The notes under the pieces are model-generated. The model was not told the origin of the DNA, ran no database searches, and saw nothing but the letters and a program-made list of their open reading frames with translations. Positions 1-11,046 of a stretch of 64,000 nucleotides of DNA are shown in pieces (the stretch's first letter is position 1; each line of letters begins with the position of its first letter). The stretch is from positions 124,001-188,000 of the forward strand of contig MU119286.1 of assembly GCA_014904845.1 (NCBI GenBank). The letters run 5' to 3'. The position numbers were made by a program, and so were the translations under genes. This DNA comes from Acephala macrosclerotiorum (lineage: Eukaryota; Ascomycota; Leotiomycetes; Helotiales; Mollisiaceae).

Positions 1-301
1 CTCAGCCCGCAGGTATTCTGCTCTAGGAAAGAGTAGTCCCAGCGACCTTACATAGACCTTCCTGTCTTCTGATGGATTGAGTTCAGAAATAGGCTTGTCA
101 AATTATTCATCTTGTATATCTGATGAGATGTTCAGTACATTCGTTTTACTTTTGAACTAGGTTTGCATTCGATAGGCAAATCGCAGGCCGTTCTTAGAAA
201 AGTGGCTGGCTGATGCATCGCCATCTAATGTTACACAGCCTTAGATGACTTCTCGGACCTCACTCTTGCGATGATCTGGGCTGAACATCGGCAAGCGCAG
301 A

Positions 302-2325
302 ATGTCGGACCTTGAAGGCCAAACCTTCAACGTTGAGTCTTGTCGCAAATGCTCCTTCCGTTATGATTTCCTACTCTCAGATAGCAAGATAGTTACCGTC
401 CTCTGCGGCCAGCCTTCCGAAGTGGCATACAAGGCCGTATCCTATCTCTGGGAGAACACGGAGCCTCTCAAATTGCTGTGCCGGAAATGCTCAGCTTTCA
501 AAACAATACCAATGCGGGACGTAGGGAAGCTTTGGAACATCCTGGGATTCGTTCGTAGAGGAAGCAAGATCTGGCTTGACGCCCTGTCAATCGACCAAGA
601 CGATCCCTCCAATTTGGAGGTGCAACTGGCAGTAATGGGAAACATTTATCGCGATGCAAAGGTTGTCTCTGTGATGCTGCCTGCGGAAGATAAGGAGGCT
701 TATGAGCTACTGAAAATGTTGGGAATTACATCAAACGAAATTGTAAAAAGGAGAGAGGAATTCGGCATGGTACTTGCCGTTCTTCCTAGGACTAGATCGG
801 AAACTGAATCTCGATTGACACCAGAGGAGCTTGCGCATGAGTACTAACGAATTTTATCTCTGTGGGAATCGAAGATAAGCAAATGGAGTTATTGGAGCAG
901 AGCATGGACCTTCCAGGAATGGACGATGGCTGCTGAGATCGACATGGCCTGGGAAGGAATCCCAAATCATGGTGGATTCAGAACATCAAGAATGTGATCG
1001 TATCTGCATCTTCTATCATCGGGCACTGGAAAATGCAACATGGAGAAAGACCGTGTCACGAAACGATCCTTCCCGAGCAGTTGAACAGAATGGCGGACGC
1101 CTCGACAAGTCTAAATCTTGTTCGAATGCATTTCCCTTTCCAGAATTTTCTGATTGCAGATGAAGTTGAAGACCCAATGGAACTCAGAAGGCAAACAGCC
1201 TTGTCACAAATTCATTCCATCAGCAGCGGTACAAGCGTCGAAATCTTCAAGGGTGATCGAGAGGCATCTAAACTACGTCGATTGCTCGACCTAGCACTCA
1301 CCTCTGTCGGCATTACCAAACGTAAAGCGAGGTACGAAGCAGATTTAATACACTGTTAGGCTTCAATACGTAATACTAAGTACAGGTACGACAAGAACGA
1401 CAGTATTCATATTGCATTGCAGAAAGTCATAGCAGCTCTCCGACAGGCCGGTATCCAAATCTTCAACTTCCATGCAAATTCTTGTGGAGAAACCGATCTT
1501 AACTTTATGGAGTATGCTGCTGCTCTGAAGCATAGCAACCTTGTTAGTAGAGCGTTTATGTTTGGGGCAGCCGCGTTCGTTGGTCGAGTCGATACCATCA
1601 CCCATATTCGATACTGCCTCGAGCAAGCCGAGAGACCAACCAAACTACCATGCACTGTCGAAGTCCTTCTGTAGAAAGTTGAGGAAGTGGTCCTTTCAAC
1701 CCCAGTCCCTTGCATGAACAAGGGATCGATTCTTCTGGCATTTGGAGATGTCATCGCTGGAACAACCGACGGTGAAGAAGTTCAGGACGTGACTGGTGAG
1801 CTGGAACGATTACTCGAGAATCTCTCTAGAATCTCTTTCTTGAAGCTCCCGACCGTCTTGGGAGTCACTTACTAGACCCATCTCGATCTCTTGTCAAGAT
1901 TCTAGAGTCACATGGGACTTCCCTGCCTGGACGATCATCTCTTCTCGTGCCAATAATTCAAAGCTCTTCATTGCTCGCGAAAGCCTCAATGGTACGCTTG
2001 TCCGGCCGAAACACTCGACGAGGACGAAGCCCAGATACTGGCATACTTAAATATGACCCACCAGAGACATGGAACATATCTGATCAAAACAGATGAGAAA
2101 GGAGCCGCAGATATTGTCTTTCGAAAACCTGATCCTCTGCTCATCAACGCACTTTCATCCTCTGACTTCAGTAAAGGGCCAAAGCCCGTGGACCCTGCTT
2201 TGATGGCTATGCTGGGAATCCCCAGCTTCGGCCTTATGGACGTGTTGGACGAAGCAAGAGATGTGCAAGTGACAGTTGGGACGAAGCAATTTCGTGCAGC
2301 GCAATGCGCAGGTGCTCATCTCTAG
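302..2325 (+). pseudogene. HET-domain protein, inactivated by stops and a frameshift
   Basis: A heterokaryon-incompatibility (HET) gene relic. The first 181 codons (302-847) carry the HET core: AVSYLWE near residue 45, then IWLDALSIDQDD and MGNIYRDA. After an in-frame TAA at 845 the same frame continues with the typical RAWTFQEW motif (about 906-930). The frame then shifts by one base near 965-985 and runs in the next frame to 2325. A 54-nt GT-AG intron fits at 1332-1385. Further in-frame stops lie at 1672 (TAG), 1873 (TAG), 1903 (TAG) and 1954 (TAA), between otherwise protein-like segments. HET proteins trigger cell death on non-self recognition; this copy cannot make a full protein. Family call is from motifs; loss of function is inferred from the lesions. 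Confidence 0.75.
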
Positions 2326-2842
2326 TAGGTGCAGGTACTGGAAAGTCTATTCTGCTGCCCCTGTCACTCCAAGATCGCCAGCAAGTAGCAACCCCTCTCT
2401 GCGCCATGCCGCCTGCGCCGTCATTCCGAAACCCCGGAACGGCCCATCTGACCCCATAATTACAAGGTATCTTAGCGAGGCCTTGCAATTCTATCACTAC
2501 TCCAAGAATCAAGAAACTTTCGCGCCAATGGTTACAATGTCTTCATATTATCACCTGCAATGCCACCGAAACTCCAAAATCCAGGAGAATTTGTACCAAT
2601 GAGTCTTAAGTTTACACCCCTCAACTTTCGATTTTAACGGCTATTCAAAAAGTTGGGGAAATTCGCACGAATAGCCATGATGTCCCCTGGCTTCCGGCAC
2701 TTCGAAGGTCTGAAGCGCGTTCACATTCTTCTTTGATCTCTAGGTCTATTTTCAATTTAATCTAGATCTCCCGTCTCCTCTATATCCTCTTGTAAACAAA
2801 CTTTGAATTCATCCATCCAATTTGTTCTGTTCTCATATCATC
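2326..2842. other. Intergenic; promoter and 5' UTR of the AA9 gene
   Basis: No protein-like reading frame seen. A pyrimidine-rich stretch with CTATATCC near 2777 precedes the AA9 start and may serve as its core promoter or leader. Confidence 0.4.
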
Positions 2843-3846
2843 ATGTTGAACTTTCTCAAGGTTGCTACTTTCAGCACCTTTGCCAGTACTGCTCTTGCGC
2901 ACGGCTATGTCTCTGGCATCGTGGCAAATGGCGTCTATACTGAAGGCTGGCAAGTAGGCTTCTGGTACGACATTGTCAATAGCGTTCCCATTCCTCAGAC
3001 TCCAGGCTGGTACGAAGAGGAGTTGGATATCGGCTTTATTCCTCCATCAGAATACCAGCACGTAACCCTTTGCTGTGAAACGATCTTGCTGTGAAACGAT
3101 CTTGCTGTGAAACGATCTTGCTGTGAAACGATCTTGCCGTACAAAAGATTTGCACTAATACCACATGCAGAGATCCCAATATCATCTGCCACAAGAATGC
3201 AATCAATGCCAACGTCTCCGCTACAGTACCCGCTGGCGGGACAGTCGAGTTTCAGTGGACGAACTGGCCGCATAACATCGGTCCTGTCCTGACTTACATC
3301 GCTAACTGTGGTGGGGACTGCAAGAGTGCAAGCAGCCTCTTTCCACCAAGCACAAAGACACTCACTAATAGAGCAAATAGGTGGACAAGAAAACGCTCAA
3401 GTTTGTCAAGATTGACGAGTCCGGCATCAACTTTAGCACTCAGATCTGGGCTTCCGGCACTCTGATAGCCAACAACAACTCATGGAACACCACCGTGCCA
3501 AAGACACTTGCTCCAGGTATTTCAACCATCACATTGTCCCCTTTCCCATCTTTCCCCCTCGCCTTGCTACAGTCAGTAACCATAAAGCACAGGGCACTAC
3601 GTCTTCCGCCACGAAATCATCGCCTGCCACGTCGCCAGTTCACTCAACGGCGCGCAGAACTACCCTTTCTGCCTCAACATTGATGTCACGGGTTCTGGGA
3701 CGGCGAATCCGACCGGAATACTGGGGGTTGATCTTTATAAGGAGACTGATCCGGGAATTTATTTTAATCCGTATGTTACGATGACGAACTATACTATCCC
3801 GGGGCCTGCTCTGTGGACAGGGCAGGGAACCTCGACAGATAATTAG
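2843..3846 (+). CDS. AA9 family lytic polysaccharide monooxygenase (formerly GH61)
   Basis: Secreted copper enzyme family that cleaves cellulose or hemicellulose oxidatively. ATG 2843 starts a signal peptide ([18 protein letters not shown]) whose predicted cut leaves His at position 1 of the mature chain (HGYVSG). Family motifs follow: [60 protein letters not shown] (Gln-x-Tyr of the copper site) and [17 protein letters not shown]. Model: exons 2843-3090, 3171-3327, 3381-3516, 3593-3846, 264 residues, no CBM. Intron 1 contains four 16-bp repeats that each offer a GTGAAA donor; the second donor restores frame. Intron 2 needs a GC donor (3328). The usual SHxGPV copper histidine is not in its normal place (WPHNIGPV). 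Family call is firm; catalytic competence is uncertain. Confidence 0.82.
3071..3134 (+). repeat. Four perfect 16-bp tandem repeats in AA9 intron 1
   Basis: The unit TGCTGTGAAACGATCT occurs four times head to tail, followed by TGC. Each unit contains GTGAAA, a usable 5' splice-site core, so the array is a ladder of possible donors 16 nt apart. Confidence 0.95.
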
Positions 3847-4175
3847 CGTGGAAGCAGTGGTACCGGGAGGCCACAGCTGCGTTCATACATTGATCATGAA
3901 GGGGAAAGGCTGGAGCTGCGTTGCTGACTTAGCAGGAGGAAAGAACAATGTACTTAAGTCTTTATTCGGGAATGAGCAACTCATCCTCATCAAGAGCATT
4001 CTTTTAGTAGCAGCAGACGAGTTCCATATGAGAACTTTTGAAGTAGTCCAAATTTAAACCCCTCAAAATAACGATTACTCGCCACTGTGTAATAGCACAT
4101 GCATCTACTCTTACATGCGAAACATTACAAAAGCTTCTAAACCAGTATATACAACGAAGAGAAAACTTCTATACA

Positions 4176-5957
4176 TCAAAAACTGCCTTGCAGCAATACC
4201 GTCCCATTCCCACTACCCGCCACCATCGAATCTAAGATTCTTCTTTGCGTCTCACCATTTGAGCCATCAGGTAACAAGCCAAGGAAGTAGAAGAGCAGGA
4301 AGAAAACAATGATGAAGACTCGTGAAACAGCGGTTCGTATTAATATTGAGAGCAAAGACATCAGCGGCTGACTGATGAGTGCTATCAGCGGAGCGACACC
4401 CTGGATATAGAATGGCGAGGCTTGGATCTTCTGGAAGAACGATCAGTAACAACTCGTGGCTAGGGTGGAGACACAAACCGTAAGTAGAGGGCCCAACCAT
4501 CGCTCTACAACAGTTGGGAGCTTGAATCTCCTCTCTTCCTCTCTCGAACCGAATTCATTCGCCAACTTCATCGGTATTCCCTTCTCCAAATCCCTCTCCT
4601 CCTCTCGTTCAACAATAATCGGAGCCTTAACATCCTCCTCCCAACCCACACTCCTCTTCATCATCTTTCCCTTCGGCTTCACATCCTCAACACTCCTCCT
4701 CAAATAAGCATTCCCACCCCCAACAGTAACCAACAAGCTCGCAGGCGTCCCATCGCTCACAAACCCACTTTGATCCACGCCTCCATTCGGCGTAACATCA
4801 TCATAAGGAAAACAGTACCCCTTCCCATCCAAATTTGCCGCATGCACAATCCGCGCATAATGATTTGTCACACTATTCCCATAATAACTCGACACTGTCT
4901 CATTATCAGGTTGATCGGCATCAATCAATAACGTTGAACGATTAAAAGCAGCGTCAAGTCGTGCGCCAATGTTGAGTAATTGATCGGTGTTCGTAGCTTG
5001 TGGAGACAAAGCTCCAGAATTGGCGCCGAAGATATCGGTACTAGATGGTTTAGGGAAGGATCCGAGATTCGTGAAGGCGAGGGAGGTGCGGTCGTTGGAT
5101 GTGTAGGCTGAGAATGTGCCCCATGAGGTTTGGGTGTCTACTACTAGGGGGGTTGAAACGTATTTCGACCAGACGGCGTCGATGTAGCTGTTCCAATATG
5201 TGGAAAAGAGGTTCGGGTTGAAGACAATCCCATTGGATGGGGAGAGGGCGCGGAGGTTGCTGCCGTTGTTTGTGATTACTAGTTGGTCCCAGCCAGCGCC
5301 ATCGGAGGCATTTTGGGCGATGAGGTTGCTGCATATAGTGGCGAGGCCGTTGGATGGGAGACCGGCGACGTGTTGGGTGGAGCCGGTTGTTGACGTGAGT
5401 GTCAAAGAGATGGGAAGGCAGACAAAATCGACGTAGCTGATGTTGGTGTAGAGTTGGGAACTGTTGTAGGTGAACTCGCAGAAGTCCCAGGAGAGATGGT
5501 AGTTCGGGTCGGATGTGTTGCTGACGGAGGGCTCGACGAGGCCCGGTCCAGATGTGCTGGGGTTTAAGAGGAAGGTGAGTGTGCTACCTACGCAGAACCA
5601 GATTCGACCACCGGCGATGTAGGGGATTGTGACTGTGCGTGTGGTGCCGGGAGCTCCGAGGGTGATTGCGCAGTTGGCTGAGAGGGCGGAACCATCTGTG
5701 GAGGGGTTGGTGGGGTAGTACGCAGTCTGGCCGTCTGACTGTAGGAGAAAGAGAGCATTGCTGTTGTTGATCGCGAGGCCGGTTATGTAGGCATAAACGG
5801 TGCTGGAAGTGGTGGAATTATAGAGACCTATGCTTAGCGTACCAGACGAAGCAGCAGCAGTCTCGATTTTAGATTGTGTTGAAGGACCGTCGATAGTTGG
5901 AGGGTAAAGAACGTTGCTTGTCTTTTGAATCGCGAGGACATTATCGAGAGTCGTCAT
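4176..5957 (-). CDS. GH64 beta-1,3-glucanase with C-terminal membrane segment
   Basis: Laminaripentaose-producing-type beta-1,3-glucanase family (GH64, thaumatin-like fold) acting on fungal or other beta-1,3-glucan. Recognised from ANCAITLGAPGTT, IAGGRIWF, LVEPSVSN, WDFCEFTYN followed by NISYVDFVCLP (the expected catalytic Glu and Asp region), LRALSPSNGI, AAFNRSTLL and HYARIVHAANLDGKGYCFPYDDV. ATG at 5957; no clear N-terminal signal peptide. The uninterrupted frame stops at 4443, but a 48-nt GT-AG intron (4478-4431) joins in phase 0 to an exon ending at 4176. That exon encodes hydrophobic stretches, including IALISQPLMSLLSILI and VFIIVFFLLFYFLGLL. Total about 577 residues, roughly 100-150 beyond the catalytic domain. 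Tail begins with a charged, Glu/Arg-rich linker. GH64 call firm; tail exon is inferred from splice and frame agreement. Confidence 0.8.
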
Positions 5958-7327
5958 GATTGCTGATCTGTTAAAAGAGTGTATGTTTGACTTGTAAGGA
6001 CTGTGATGTTGTGCAGGGTACGAATCCGAGAGATTGATTGATATATATCTAGCACCTGCAAAGCAGATTGTCTGAAAGGACTGTGGAAGACTAAAATTGT
6101 CTTTGAGCTTTCTTATCAGTTCTTGGCTGGGACTCGAGGATATATACTAAAGAAAGGGCATTCCTGATTAGGACAGCAAGGATGCCAAGACGGAAAGTAG
6201 GTGTTGAAGGTGCAACATGCCATTGGATGAAGCCAATTTAGGGTTCCATGCCTTGCATGATGCAGGAACCGTTCCATCAAGTAGGATGACTCGGATTGCA
6301 GCATTGTGGGGTGTGAAGGTTTGGGAAGGAGCTCATACCCCCCGTTGGTTGTGCTTATGGAGGGGCAAATTTGAAGGCAGAGAAGGTCACACGAGATCCA
6401 ACCAATAACAGTGCAAAACAGCACTTTGACGACTAAGACAATTCCAACGGTAACGTACTAGCCATGTACCGAGGACTCGGTTTCTGAGATGGCTTGAGAA
6501 ACGTTCAGCTCTTCCCCACATAGTGACAGTTGCCTCAAAATCTTGACATCTGTGATCTGCTCAGATCGTGGAGGATCATCGAACTATCGATGCAATGATC
6601 GAGGAAAGATCTGGGGCTAGAAGGACCGATTGAAGCTTGACATCTGTCCCAAAAAAGAGCCTCCATGCCACAATCACGATCCTTCGTGGGATGGTATCAA
6701 TACATGCAATCGTGGCGTAGGAACCAGGTTGAATGAGGAACCTTGACATGACATCCCATCGATTGCGCAAAAGAGGGAAAGACACGGGAGTCTCGAAAAG
6801 TGTTGTCGCAGATGAATCGAAGGTGGTAAGAAGGAAGAAGGATGACTGGTTGTCGAAGAGAAGGAGGTAATCTCCGTTTACCCCTGAATTCGCTAGCTTA
6901 GCTCCCGCGCAGGAGGCTTGCCCCTGAATTCACTCCGCCAATAGGGGTCGCGCTCGCTAAACGTTCACAAAATACAGCGTGTTCAGCGTGTTGATTGGCT
7001 GCCTGCAAAATGTTGGGCATTTCGGCATTCATCCCCTTTTTCATCTCTTGATGTTGTTTGGCCGCGAGCAAAATGCTCTTGTCTGTAGTTGCTGACACTG
7101 GAGAAAATCCACGCGTCCTCGAGACTTTGGAAAGAACTGCTTCAGAATCCGATTTGCCATCCGAAGAGCAAAATTTTGCTCCTCGGGAATTAAAAGCTTG
7201 TCCTCGGGTTCGAACCTGAAAGTAACGAAATGCTCGTCAATTGGTAAAATGATAATGATACAAGACGATCCGACGACTACCTCAAGTCCGCATATCTCTC
7301 TTTCAACGGTATCACGAGTCCGAATCC
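5958..7327. other. Gene-free stretch, short direct repeat
   Basis: No convincing gene. CCCCTGAATTC occurs twice 40 bp apart (6881 and 6921). Minus-strand frames around 6900-7100 and 7040-7330 are open but match nothing I recognise; the latter could be an old coding relic downstream of the hydrolase. Confidence 0.4.
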
Positions 7328-8521
7328 TCAATTGCTCATCCAAGCCAGAACGGCTGCAGTCGAATCCCCATCTTCCCGACCGAGGAACGCATCCATGACA
7401 CAAGGACCATGAATCTCTCTCTTGCCCAACACAACATCAACCTTCGTTATTTTCGCAACTTCCCCTTCCAATCTCTTCCCGAAGGATTTTTGGTCATCGA
7501 GCATGGCTTCCCACTCACCCATTGTGAGCAGGATTCTGTCCACTGGCAAGTTCGCCCACCATCCAGCGGGTGCGTTAAGTGGCGATAGTCTTGGGTCATT
7601 CATTGCTTCAGCGTCTGTAAGTCCAGGTGGTTTAAAGTTCTCGTGGAATTCCTGCATCATTCGGAGGGAGAGATAGTCGCGATTGGCGTTGTATTGGTAG
7701 CTTTTGCAGTTGTCGTAGTTGAAGCTGAGGACTGGAGACATGACGCAGATTCCTCCCAGATTCTCGGACAGAGACAACGGATCGATGTCCTTCGATGGAT
7801 GCGCGAAGTGAGAGAGGATACTCAGAGCGAGATGTGCTCCTGCTGAGTCACCTGCGACGATGACTTTTGAAGGTGAGGTGATGGTGAGGATGTGTCTGAG
7901 AGCTTCGGTAGCTTGGATCAGTTGAAGGGGAAACCGTCCTGCGGGAGCAAGTGTGTACTCCAGCATAGCTAAGGAAGCATTGGATCTGGATGCGCATTTT
8001 GCTCCCCAGACGGCCATGTTCGGATCTGCTGCTAGATTGTAGCCACCTCCATGAAGGTAGAGGAGAACTGTGCCTTCATTTGCAGGACGGTCCCCGACCC
8101 AATGGAGTTTGGTGTCGTGTGGCAGGACGTCAATTTCATGTTTCCGCTTGTATTTGATGCAATAATTCTCAATGACTTTGCTGGTAGAAGGCATCGCTGG
8201 CATCATTCCTCTGGAAGATGTTAAAACCTGCGCTCATAGTCACGTGAAAAAAGGGGAAAAAACACGCACTTGAATTGCTTCTGCGTCATGCTACACAATT
8301 GTCGCATAAAGGTCATGGCAACCGCTCTACCTACACCTGGAGAATCGCGTGGAGGAAGTATCAAGTGTTGTATTGCGGTACATCCCACTAGAAATGCTAC
8401 ACATGGTCGTTAGCTTGCTGTCTTGAATCTCATGAGTATTTTTCAACTCACGGATAGAACCAACGACTTTCCAGAAGCCAAGCTTCTCCAAGAAAGTCAG
8501 CCGAATCTTTTGCTCTGCCAT
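7328..8521 (-). CDS. Alpha/beta hydrolase fold-3 (HSL/HGGG-type) esterase
   Basis: Carboxylic-ester hydrolase of the hormone-sensitive-lipase-like group. Oxyanion motif HGGG (in LLYLHGGGYNLA), nucleophile elbow GDSAG (IVAGDSAGAHLALS), candidate acid in MGEWEAMLDD and a C-terminal His in KREIHGP form the expected catalytic set. The model needs two N-terminal exons: 8521-8452, 8396-8270 and 8210-7328, with GTGAGT and GTGCGT donors and phases 1 and 2, giving about 359 residues. The first exons (MAEQKIRLTFLEKLGFWKVVG... PFLVGCTAIQHLILPP) add a hydrophobic N-terminal segment that may anchor it in a membrane. It is divergent from the dioxygenase at 9491, sharing a 969-bp spacer. Substrate unknown. 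Confidence 0.85.
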
Positions 8522-9490
8522 ACTGAATGATATTTTGATAGAGGAAAAGTGTTGAAGTAGTTGCTGAAGGCAGAAGTATATATTCGCGGAGGAGGTCGGT
8601 AAGAGTCCGGCCGGTTCCTACCAATGAGATTGTCCGGCCGGATGGCTGCTAGTGGGGCAAGCTGAATGCTGTATCTAGACGCGACGCGCTTCACTATCTA
8701 AACGCAACTCTCTCACATCAACAAAGTCAGCTATGCCCTCAAGTTGAGGCAGATCTCTTACGATCAAGATTATTTGAAGCTCACAGATGAGAATTCGCCA
8801 TACTCCCTGGTCCAAATAAAATCACCATCTTTCTTTAATTTATCTAGTATCTTTCAACTTAAATAGTTCTGTTTTATATGTTGCCTCAGTTTCTGGGCCA
8901 TAGAAGGCTTTGTTTTCGTATGTTGTGCGCATTTAATGTGAAGACTATGGGAATGTTCCATTTGCATGTAGAGCATGCCTCGTACATATGGGCGAAGTCC
9001 GTCAACGTATGAGAAATCAATGGTGGGGTAACGTGTCGAGCTGAGATGTTGAAACAGCCTTAGACGTTAAATAGCGTTGCAGATTTTGAATCTCTCCCTC
9101 TATATTATTCGTCTTAGTCGAACGAATTAGTCATAGTTCAAGCAGAGGATGATAAATAAAAGATAGATACCTCATTCCCGTGACCGTGTCACGTGATGGG
9201 TTATACATCATAAGCAGCACGGATTGCACCATCGGCTTGAATCTTACAACACCCAACGTTACTGGCCCAAACATGGGAGTCGACAGCGATAACATCGATT
9301 GCGTCTCTGCCGACCAGGTTTTTTTTGGCGGGGTTATCGTATATCCATGCCGTATCAGGCGTCGCGGGTCGTAACCTCAATGTCTAGAGCCATATATAGG
9401 GATCCAGACGTCTCCTGTCAAGCTTTACACTCATCTTCATCTTACCAGCACTCCTGATATCCTTCCGTTATATTCTATAACACCCTTAAC
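8522..9490. promoter_or_regulatory. Divergent intergenic region, hydrolase / dioxygenase
   Basis: 969 bp between two divergent starts with no protein-like frame. GTCACGTGA lies near 9188 (E-box-like CACGTG core) and CATATATAGGG near 9391, about 100 bp before the dioxygenase ATG, is a plausible TATA box. Function inferred only. Confidence 0.35.
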
Positions 9491-10703
9491 ATGCCTTCCC
9501 TTGTCGAACCTTCCACCCCACCTTCCGAGTTGGCTATTCGAGGTGGCCACGAGAAAGCTCGTCCTAGGGAAGCTGGACCCTTCAAGTACTCAGGCTCACT
9601 CGACTCCTATGAGCAGTTCGACTCGACTCCCACAGTCGGACGAGAAATCCCCACTCTCCAGATCAAGAGTCTTTTGAACTCCCCCAATGCCGATACGCTG
9701 ATTCGGGATCTCGCTATCACTGGTCAGATGTGCATGAGATAAGCAAAGACCTCTTGCTGACTGTATAAATAGTCTCTGAACGTGGTGTCGTCTTCCTTAG
9801 AAACCAAGACACAACCACCCAAGACTTGATCACTCTCGGCCAAAAGCTCTCCACCCTCACCGGTAGTCCCGAATCATCAGGCCTCCACATCCATCCCATC
9901 ACAGAAGCCAACAGCGAACTGGGTGACCAAATCAGTGTCATCAGCTCTATCAAGCAAAAGAAAGGCGCTCAAAAGCCAGACCCATTGACCGAGCCCAGCA
10001 AATTCGCCAGCAATGGGTGGCACGCTGATATCACCTTTGAGCCTGTACCATCCAACTATGCTTTGTTGAAGATTCATACCTTACCTCCCACGGGTGGAGA
10101 TACTTTGTGGGCGTCGGGATATGAGATTTATGATCGTTTGTCCCCAGCTACGGCGAAGTACCTGGAGGGCTCGACCGCGATTCATGATGCGAATTTCTTC
10201 AATGGTATTGCAGAGCGGCTGGGTCATCCTCTTCGCGACGGAGTTCGAGGGTCAGAGTTGAACCAAGGCAAGAATCTGCAGGCTGTTCACCCTGTCATTC
10301 GCACCAACCGTGAGGTCTCCCCTTTCTCCCAAGACAATTTCATTCCGAGACTGACCCCAAAATAGCCGTCACGGGCTGGAAGTCCGTCTTCGTAAACAAA
10401 GCCTTCACAAAACGCATCGTCGAACTCACAAAAGACGAATCCGACGTAATCCTCGGCTACCTCTTCAACCTTGTCTCTCTCAACCACGACAACCAAGTCC
10501 GCTTCAAATGGAACAAGAACGACGTCGCAATCTGGGATAACCGATCTAACTGGCACACCGCTACTTTTGATTACCAGGAGGATAGGATTGGGGATCGGGT
10601 TGTGAGTTTGGGGGAGGCGCCCTATTTTGATCCGCAGAGTGTGAGTAGGAAGGTGACGTTGAAGGGGAAGGGGGATGAGACGGTGAGAACTTTCAATGCT
10701 TGA
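9491..10703 (+). CDS. TauD/TfdA-family Fe(II)/2-oxoglutarate dioxygenase
   Basis: Alpha-ketoglutarate-dependent oxygenase family, in fungi often acting on sulfonates such as taurine. The facial triad is visible: HxD in NGWHADITFE (exon 2) and the distal His in NRSNWHTATFDY (exon 3). TLPPTGGDTLWAS is the conserved strand after the first motif. Three exons: 9491-9722, 9773-10309 and 10366-10703, with introns of 50 and 56 nt (phase 1 both). The second uses donor GTGAGG and restores RTNPVTGWKSVF across the join. Predicted length 368 residues, normal for the fungal group. No signal peptide, so cytosolic. Divergent from the alpha/beta hydrolase. Substrate is not readable from sequence. Confidence 0.9.
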
Positions 10704-10956
10704 ATTGGAAGATGTGTGTGAGTGGAGTGCTGAGGTTAGATGTGTTGACAGGATATACAACGAGATTACGAAAGAGACTGAAGGATGTGAGAACAGAGCG
10801 TTTATTGAAGCGAACATCAAAACATTTTATGTTCAAATGCAAAAACGATCATTCATCGTAGCCTCCTCTATCAAGTCAGAGCCATTGTTCCAGATATTTA
10901 CAGTATTTTTCCTTACGAAAAGTCCTTGGATAGCTAGAGGATTCAACGGCGTGCCA

Positions 10957-11046
10957 CCCCTACAAAAGCACTAAAACCAAAGCAATACCAAAGACCGGGG
11001 TTTAAGCGACTTTGGGTTTGAAAACTAGAGCTTTTGGTTGTAGGGG
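10957..11046. mobile_element. MITE-like 90-bp inverted-repeat element
   Basis: Begins CCCCTACAAAAGC and ends GCTTTTGGTTGTAGGGG, with CTAAAACCAAAG and CTTTGGGTTTG as further imperfectly paired inner arms, so the whole segment can fold on itself. A related right arm recurs at 11758-11803. No coding capacity. Confidence 0.5.

Noticed and set aside
1332..1385. TAG at 1357 as a sixth premature stop in the HET relic
   Set aside because: It falls inside a well-formed 54-nt GT-AG intron that rejoins the frame, so it is not counted as a lesion.
3071..3134. CRISPR-like array
   Set aside because: Units are directly adjacent with no spacers, in a eukaryotic intron.
6898..7098. 66-codon minus-strand frame rich in Ala/Gln/Lys
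   Set aside because: No match to any transposase or protein family I can recognise; too short to support.
7200..7216. GGGTTCGAACCTG, resembling a tRNA T-arm
   Set aside because: No acceptor stem, anticodon arm or A-box could be placed around it.
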